8,618 bases of DNA from Pyrinomonadaceae bacterium (lineage in GTDB: Bacteria; Acidobacteriota; Blastocatellia; Pyrinomonadales; Pyrinomonadaceae), in assembly GCA_018060305.1 (NCBI GenBank), contig JAGOWF010000110.1:1-8618 (forward strand), written 5' to 3'. A program made the translations under genes and the position numbers. A model generated the notes under the pieces. That model was given only the letters and a program-made list of their open reading frames with translations, did no database searches and was not told the DNA's origin. Shown here in pieces: positions 4,644-8,618 of the stretch. The first letter of the stretch is position 1; every line of letters starts with the position of its first letter.

Positions 4644-5096
4644 ATGAAGACGCTTTTTGACACGGCTGCATTGGACGAAATGAAAGAACGTCTCGCCCGC
4701 TTGGTGCCTGACAGCCCGCGGCAGTGGGGCAAGATGTCGCCGTCGCAGGCGATGGAGCACACGGCCCGAGTGCTTGAGATGGCGACTGGCGACGATCAGC
4801 CGATCAAGCAGATATTTCTCGGCAAGGCGCTGAGCTGGATCTTTAAGAACAAGTTCCTCGGCGAAGAGCCGTTCAGAAAAAACGCCCCGACCGGGCCGGA
4901 CTATGTTGTCAAGGACGAGCCGGATTTCGAAGCGACGCGCGAGCGGCTAACTGAACTGATGACCGTGTTTCACAGCCGCGGCGAGAGCGGGCTGGACGGT
5001 AATGTTCATCCGTTCTTTGGCCGCCTTACCGGTAAACAATGGGGCGAGACGCAGTATAAGCACGTCGATCATCATCTGCGGCAGTTTGGGATGTAA
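4644..5096 (+). CDS. DUF1569 protein, DinB/YfiT-like fold
   Basis: A 150-residue cytoplasmic protein (no signal peptide) that I recognise as DUF1569 by its order of motifs: RQWGKMSPSQAMEH near residues 26-39, a GEEPFRKNAPTGPDYVV segment, then NVHPFFGRLTGKQWG and a C-terminal YKHVDHHLRQFG. The DinB-like superfamily is a four-helix bundle that binds a divalent metal through three histidines. Here H39 and the H140-x3-H144 pair fit that triad, with H122 also conserved in the family. No reaction is established for this group; thiol transferase-like chemistry is known only for relatives. The start ATG has GAGGA 4 bases upstream. It may be co-transcribed with the hemerythrin lipoprotein gene. It converges on the MORN gene across a hairpin. 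Confidence 0.85.
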   Translation: MKTLFDTAALDEMKERLARLVPDSPRQWGKMSPSQAMEHTARVLEMATGDDQPIKQIFLGKALSWIFKNKFLGEEPFRKNAPTGPDYVVKDEPDFEATRERLTELMTVFHSRGESGLDGNVHPFFGRLTGKQWGETQYKHVDHHLRQFGM

Positions 5097-5112
5097 GAAG
5101 ATTGCCCACGGG

Positions 5113-5172
5113 AAGGCACGAAACGGATGAAAAAAGGTGCTCTAGTGATCTCTTTCGTCCTTTTCGTGCCTT
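5113..5172. terminator. Bidirectional hairpin between convergent genes
   Basis: The 20-base arm at 5113-5132 (AAGGCACGAAA...) pairs with 5153-5172 at 18 of 20 positions, around a 20-base loop. A-rich and T-rich bases border the stem. Placed between the convergent DUF1569 and MORN genes, it could stop transcription both ways. The TTTCGTGCC-type arms also look like a dispersed intergenic repeat. Confidence 0.5.
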
Positions 5173-5190
5173 TAGTGGAAACTATCTCCG

Positions 5191-6225
5191 TCAGCATTTG
5201 TCCCAGCACTGTTTGACCAGTTTGCCGTTCTGAAACATGCCCCTCGTCGTGTGGCCTTTTTCGTCGCGATAGCTGCCGTAGCCGTGGAATTTTCCGTCGA
5301 CGAATTCGCCCTCGTAATCTGCCCCTTTGGTTGAGCCCGTCAGCCAGACGAGTGTCCCTTTTCCCGTCATACGACCGCGATAGAAATCGCCGGTGTAGAG
5401 CGAGTTGACCATATTGAACCGGCCCTTGCCGTGCATCGTGCCGTTCAGCATCTCGCCCTCATAAACGCGGCCGTTGTAGAACTTGTACACGCCCCGCCCC
5501 GCTGCCTTGCCCTTGAGGAACCCGCCCTCGTAAACGCTGCCGCTCGCCATTTCGAGCTTGCCCTTGCCCGCGGGCTTGCTGTCGTCATTCACCTCGCCGA
5601 CATACACATCGCCGTTTTCCATCACTATCCGGCGGGTCCCGACGCTGAGATTTGACGCCAGTTCGACAGCATCGTCCATCAACTTGGAATGTGCCTTTTC
5701 GGCCATTTCCTTGATGTAACCATCGACGAATACGTCTTTCGGGGCAAAGATCTTTTGCTTTTCGTAAAACAGCTTCGCGGATGTATAGTCTCCCTCGTCT
5801 GAAAAAGCCTTCGCCATGTTTCTGGCCTCGTCTGCGGCACAAGAATTACCACGAGGCTCACGATGGGCCATGAGGATCGGTTCGATGTGTTTGCGGAATG
5901 CGTCAGCGTTCTTGAATGGCTTCCAATATCTGTAATGCGACTGAGCACAAATGTTGTTGGGGTATGCTTTTAAGAGCCGTTCCCAGTACGGTGCGGGGTC
6001 GGCGATCCCGGAGGAGCGCTTATCACGGGTCCGTTTCATTCCCAGGAGGAGCACTCGCAGTTCGGTGTAGGCTTTCGTATTCCACGCGTCGGCGGCGATG
6101 GAGCGCAACGCGGCCTCGGCCCCGGCGGCGGGGTCCTGGTTTATTGTCGAGCCATTCTGTGCAAGAGCGGCGATGGCGAAAAGGCAAATTGTTGAAAAGG
6201 TGACGGTTAGCTTGGCGAATTTCAT
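5191..6225 (-). CDS. Secreted MORN-repeat protein
   Basis: A 344-residue exported protein of unknown role. Residues 1-22 form a signal peptide ending ALA before Q23, with no lipobox. Residues about 40-200 are helical and TPR-like (for example the stretch EGDYTSAKLFYEKQK near 144-158), suggesting a scaffold. Residues about 204-336 hold roughly six MORN repeats, recognisable as recurring YxGexxxGkxxGxGxx units: VYVGEV, VYEGGF, VYEGEM, YTGDF, DYEGEF. In bacteria such repeats occur in envelope and secreted proteins; lipid or protein binding is proposed but not shown here. It carries several Cys after the signal, including C340 and C344 at the extreme C-terminus, so disulphides are possible. Start ATG at 6223-6225 lacks a clear Shine-Dalgarno. 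It is divergent from coaBC with 129 bp between. Confidence 0.82.
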   Translation of the reverse strand: MKFAKLTVTFSTICLFAIAALAQNGSTINQDPAAGAEAALRSIAADAWNTKAYTELRVLLLGMKRTRDKRSSGIADPAPYWERLLKAYPNNICAQSHYRYWKPFKNADAFRKHIEPILMAHREPRGNSCAADEARNMAKAFSDEGDYTSAKLFYEKQKIFAPKDVFVDGYIKEMAEKAHSKLMDDAVELASNLSVGTRRIVMENGDVYVGEVNDDSKPAGKGKLEMASGSVYEGGFLKGKAAGRGVYKFYNGRVYEGEMLNGTMHGKGRFNMVNSLYTGDFYRGRMTGKGTLVWLTGSTKGADYEGEFVDGKFHGYGSYRDEKGHTTRGMFQNGKLVKQCWDKC

Positions 6226-6354
6226 GTTTGAGGAAAACAGCGCGCGGGACGCTGAGGAAAGAATAACGAAATCGCAACCTCGACAGCAACGGCGGGCAAC
6301 GCATTCGAACGCAGCTTTTAGTGATTTTTGGGCATTTCGTGGGAAAATAATTTC

Positions 6355-7620
6355 ATGGCATTTCGCATAGGGCTAGGTGTCAGCGGCGGAATTGCGGCCT
6401 ATAAGGCAGTTGAGGTGATGCGCGCCTTGCAGAAAGGCGGGTGCGAGGTCACGGTGGCGATGACGCGGCATGCGACCGAGTTTGTGCAGCCGTTGACGTT
6501 TCGGGCGTTGACGGGCCGGCACGTGATCGTTGACGATTACGACCCTGGGAATCCCGACCCGATAGCGCACATCAATTTTTCGCAAGAGATCGACCTGCTG
6601 CTGATTGTGCCGGCGACGGCGAACATTATCGGGAAGTTCGCCAATGGCGTGGCGGACGATTTTTTGTCTTCGACGTATCTCGCGTGCACTTGCCCCGTGA
6701 TGATCGCTCCGGCGATGAACACGACGATGTGGGAACAGCCGGCGACGCAGCGAAACGTCGCGCAGCTCAAGGCCGACGGCGTGCATTTTGTCGAGCCGGT
6801 CGCGGGCGAATTGGCGTGTAAGACGGTCGGGACCGGCAAGCTCGAGGACGTTGAGAACATCGTGGCCCAAGCGTTCAAGCTGGTCCAAAGTCCGACGGCC
6901 AATGTCCAAAATCAGGATCGGGCGAGGACATTGGGCATTGGACATGGGACGTTGGACCTAGCCGGCGAACGGCTGCTGATAACGGTGGGCGGGACGCGGG
7001 AGGCGATCGATCCGGTTAGGTTTATCTCGAATCATTCGTCGGGCAAGATGGGATTTGCAGTCGCCGAGGCGGCGGCGGCGAGAGGGGCCGATGTGACCGT
7101 CGTTGCGGGTGAGACGAAGGTTGCGCCGCCTGCGGGCATGAAAGTCATTCGAGCCGTATCGGCCGAAGCGATGCACGAGGCGGTGATGAGCGAATTGTCG
7201 AATGCGACCGTTTTTGTCGGCGCGGCGGCGGTGGCGGATTACGCACCCGCGAATGCGGCCGATGCCAAGATCAAGAAAGACGGCCGCGATGTGATGACGC
7301 TCGAATTAAAGAAAACGCCTGACATCCTGGCGGATGTTTCAAAACACCGTCATGACGGCCTCCTCGTGGTCGGTTTTGCCGCCGAGACGAACGATGTTAT
7401 AGCCTACGCCCGCTCGAAGATGGCGAAGAAGGGCCTCGACATGGTCGTGGCCAACGACATCACACAGGAAGGCGCGGGATTTAATGTCGATACGAATATT
7501 GCGACGATCATCACCGTCGGTGACGAGCAGGCGTTGGGGTTGATGACGAAAAGGGAATTGGCGGAAAAGATACTGGACAAGATCGCAACTTTGCGAGGCG
7601 TTGCAGAAGCCCGACCGTGA
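6355..7620 (+). CDS. coaBC: Bifunctional phosphopantothenoylcysteine decarboxylase / phosphopantothenate-cysteine ligase
   Basis: Two consecutive steps of coenzyme A synthesis: CoaB joins cysteine to 4'-phosphopantothenate using CTP, and the FMN-dependent CoaC domain decarboxylates the product to 4'-phosphopantetheine. The 421-residue protein has CoaC at about 1-176 (LGVSGGIAAYK near the N-terminus, catalytic H72, PAMN with N122, C155 in the GELACKTVGTGK clamp). CoaB is at about 202-415 (GGTREAIDPVRFISN with N226, AKIKK near 304-308, VVANDI). Key residues of both domains are present. The ATG at 6355 fits the family better than the in-frame TTG at 6328. The interdomain linker (177-201) is encoded by an inverted 7-bp repeat tract and is longer than I expect. 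The uracil-DNA glycosylase gene follows 84 bp later on the same strand. Confidence 0.95.
   Translation: MAFRIGLGVSGGIAAYKAVEVMRALQKGGCEVTVAMTRHATEFVQPLTFRALTGRHVIVDDYDPGNPDPIAHINFSQEIDLLLIVPATANIIGKFANGVADDFLSSTYLACTCPVMIAPAMNTTMWEQPATQRNVAQLKADGVHFVEPVAGELACKTVGTGKLEDVENIVAQAFKLVQSPTANVQNQDRARTLGIGHGTLDLAGERLLITVGGTREAIDPVRFISNHSSGKMGFAVAEAAAARGADVTVVAGETKVAPPAGMKVIRAVSAEAMHEAVMSELSNATVFVGAAAVADYAPANAADAKIKKDGRDVMTLELKKTPDILADVSKHRHDGLLVVGFAAETNDVIAYARSKMAKKGLDMVVANDITQEGAGFNVDTNIATIITVGDEQALGLMTKRELAEKILDKIATLRGVAEARP
6882..6960. repeat. Inverted heptamer tract inside coaBC
   Basis: Left arm 6883-6910 holds four 7-base units (GTCCAAA, GTCCGAC, GGCCAAT, GTCCAAA). Right arm 6926-6960 holds five units of GGACATT type. 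GGTCCAAAGTCC (6882-6893) pairs with 6947-6958 at 11 of 12 positions, and CCAATGTCC (6899-6907) pairs perfectly with 6926-6934. The tract codes for the CoaC-CoaB linker. The heptamer CCAAAGT, in another phase, is the commonest type of the array at 2462-2510. Confidence 0.8.
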
Positions 7621-7704
7621 GGGAGGGCGATATACTCGGTGTTGAATGTTTCGCCCTTGCTCACGCGCGGACTTTCGCAATGTTTGGCAAGCGTAGATGA
7701 ATTA

Positions 7705-8618
7705 ATGGCAGGTTCAACCGAAATTTCAGAACTGATCGCCGATATTCGCGAGCAAGTGCTTTATATGCAAGAGCTTGGCGTTGAGGGGCTGGACGCGCGA
7801 ATTGAGGGTTCGCAACCCCAAGCGGTGATGGCGTCTCAGGCACAACGGCGATCCGAAATCTCAAATTTGATATCTGAGAAACCGTCCGAATCTGGAATCT
7901 CAAATTTGAGATCTGAAATTTCAGACAAGCCCGAACGGACGGTGGGGTCGAGGTTGGCGGGGCTGCCGTCGCTCGCAACGCGAAAATCTCCCGTTTTTTT
8001 TGATAAGTATAATCCGGGCGGGGAAGACGAACGCCGAGAGACCGGAGATAAGAGACAAGAGGCGGAAGGCCGGAAGCAAGAGCTGCCGGAGCCGGCCGAG
8101 ACCATTGAGCAGATCAGGGCTGAGATCGGGGCGAACTGTTCTCGGTGTCCGCTGCACGCGATGGGACGGCGGCAGGTTGTTAACAGTGTTGGGAATTTTG
8201 ATGCTGACCTGATGTTCGTGGGCGAGGCGCCGGGGGCGGATGAGGATCTGCAGGGCGAGCCTTTTGTGGGGCGCGCAGGGCAATTGTTGACCGATATTAT
8301 CGAGAAAGGCTTGCAGATGAGGCGGCAGGACGTTTTTATCGGCAACATAAACCGATGTCGGCCGCCGGAGAATCGAACGCCGCTGCCTGAGGAAGCAGTG
8401 GTTTGTAAACCATTTCTGCTGAGGGAGATAGCGGTAGTGCGGCCAAAGGTGATCGTCGTTCTCGGCGCTCACGCGGCGCAGACCTTGCTTGAGACAAAAA
8501 CGCCGATATCGAAACTGCGCGGGCATTTTCACGATCTGAACGGCGTCAAGGTGATGCCGACGTTTCATCCGGCGTATCTGCTTCGCGACCCGAACAAGAA
8601 GCGGGAGGTTTGGGAAGA
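7705..8618 (+). CDS. Family 4 uracil-DNA glycosylase with long N-terminal extension, 3' end cut by window
   Basis: Removes uracil from DNA to start base excision repair. The catalytic domain starts near residue 130 and shows the iron-sulphur family 4 signature. Four cysteines for a 4Fe-4S cluster are C145-x2-C148, C218 and C234 (15 residues between the last two, as in characterised members). Motif A is GEAPG at 173-177, followed by DEDLQGEPFVGRAGQLL; motif B is HPAYLL from H288. About 10-30 residues are probably missing at the right edge. Family members are near 200 residues, so residues about 30-130 are an extension, low in complexity and partly encoded by 7-bp repeats. ATG at 7705 has no clear Shine-Dalgarno; GTG at 7639, 11 bases after GAGGGAGGG, is an in-frame alternative. 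It lies 84 bp after coaBC and may share its transcript. Confidence 0.92.
   Translation, partial: MAGSTEISELIADIREQVLYMQELGVEGLDARIEGSQPQAVMASQAQRRSEISNLISEKPSESGISNLRSEISDKPERTVGSRLAGLPSLATRKSPVFFDKYNPGGEDERRETGDKRQEAEGRKQELPEPAETIEQIRAEIGANCSRCPLHAMGRRQVVNSVGNFDADLMFVGEAPGADEDLQGEPFVGRAGQLLTDIIEKGLQMRRQDVFIGNINRCRPPENRTPLPEEAVVCKPFLLREIAVVRPKVIVVLGAHAAQTLLETKTPISKLRGHFHDLNGVKVMPTFHPAYLLRDPNKKREVWE
7851..7924. repeat. Heptamer tracts, ATCTGAA type, inside the glycosylase gene
   Basis: Four units at 7851-7878 and five at 7890-7924, in 7-base register apart from an 11-base interruption, consensus ATYTSAA. ATCTCAAATTTGAGAT (7897-7912) is a perfect 16-bp palindrome. The translated linker repeats the pattern SEISNL / GISNLRSEIS. 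Confidence 0.8.
8034..8082. repeat. Second heptamer tract inside the glycosylase gene
   Basis: Seven 7-base units ending mostly in RAG: CCGAGAG, ACCGGAG, ATAAGAG, ACAAGAG, GCGGAAG, GCCGGAA, GCAAGAG. They encode a charged Arg/Glu/Lys/Gln segment directly before the catalytic domain. More degenerate than the other tracts. Confidence 0.6.

Noticed and set aside
6328..6354. TTG start for coaBC
   Set aside because: It adds nine residues not expected before the first strand of the CoaC fold; the ATG at 6355 fits the family.
7661..8568. Minus-strand open frames opposite the uracil-DNA glycosylase gene
   Set aside because: They are antisense to a gene with clear catalytic and cluster residues and contain only repeat-derived peptide patterns.

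Overview
The window looks like a bacterial chromosome fragment of moderately high GC. I infer an Acidobacteriota member, probably Blastocatellia/Pyrinomonadales-like. The grounds are the ribosomal cluster rplM-rpsI-rpsB, the mix of housekeeping genes with a hemerythrin lipoprotein and a DUF1569 protein, and very dense intergenic repeats. This placement is impression, not a database result.

Layout. At 1-1885 the minus strand carries rplM, rpsI and rpsB (rpsB runs off the left edge), with a good sigma70-type promoter before rplM. From 1886 to about 3247 there is no credible gene. That stretch is a mosaic of hairpins, 7-bp-periodic tracts, a duplicated ~125-bp three-hairpin element and a 14-bp tandem array. 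At 3248-3796 (minus) is an ADP-ribose pyrophosphatase-type Nudix hydrolase. It is divergent from a hemerythrin-domain lipoprotein (3973-4569, plus) that has a sigma54-like promoter and a strong Shine-Dalgarno sequence. A DUF1569/DinB-like protein (4644-5096, plus) follows, and it converges on a secreted MORN-repeat protein (5191-6225, minus) across a hairpin. Divergent from the MORN gene are coaBC (6355-7620, plus), for coenzyme A synthesis, and a family 4 uracil-DNA glycosylase (from 7705, cut by the right edge).

The genes are mostly ordinary. What stands out is a recurrent 7-bp periodicity. Several tracts of degenerate heptamers occur with different heptamer sequences but the same period. 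They fill the rplM-rpsI spacer (1388-1450), the rpsI-rpsB spacer (919-984), the region upstream of rplM (2236-2277) and a large inverted array (2341-2551). They also lie inside open reading frames: the linker joining the two CoaBC domains (6882-6960) and two parts of the long N-terminal extension of the uracil-DNA glycosylase (7851-7924 and 8034-8082). A weaker case is in the Nudix gene (3383-3410). Several tracts are inverted, with both arms 7-bp periodic, so they should form hairpins. Heptanucleotide tandem repeats (STRR) are known from filamentous cyanobacteria. The in-frame use as interdomain linkers, and the different heptamers sharing one period, are the observations most worth pursuing.
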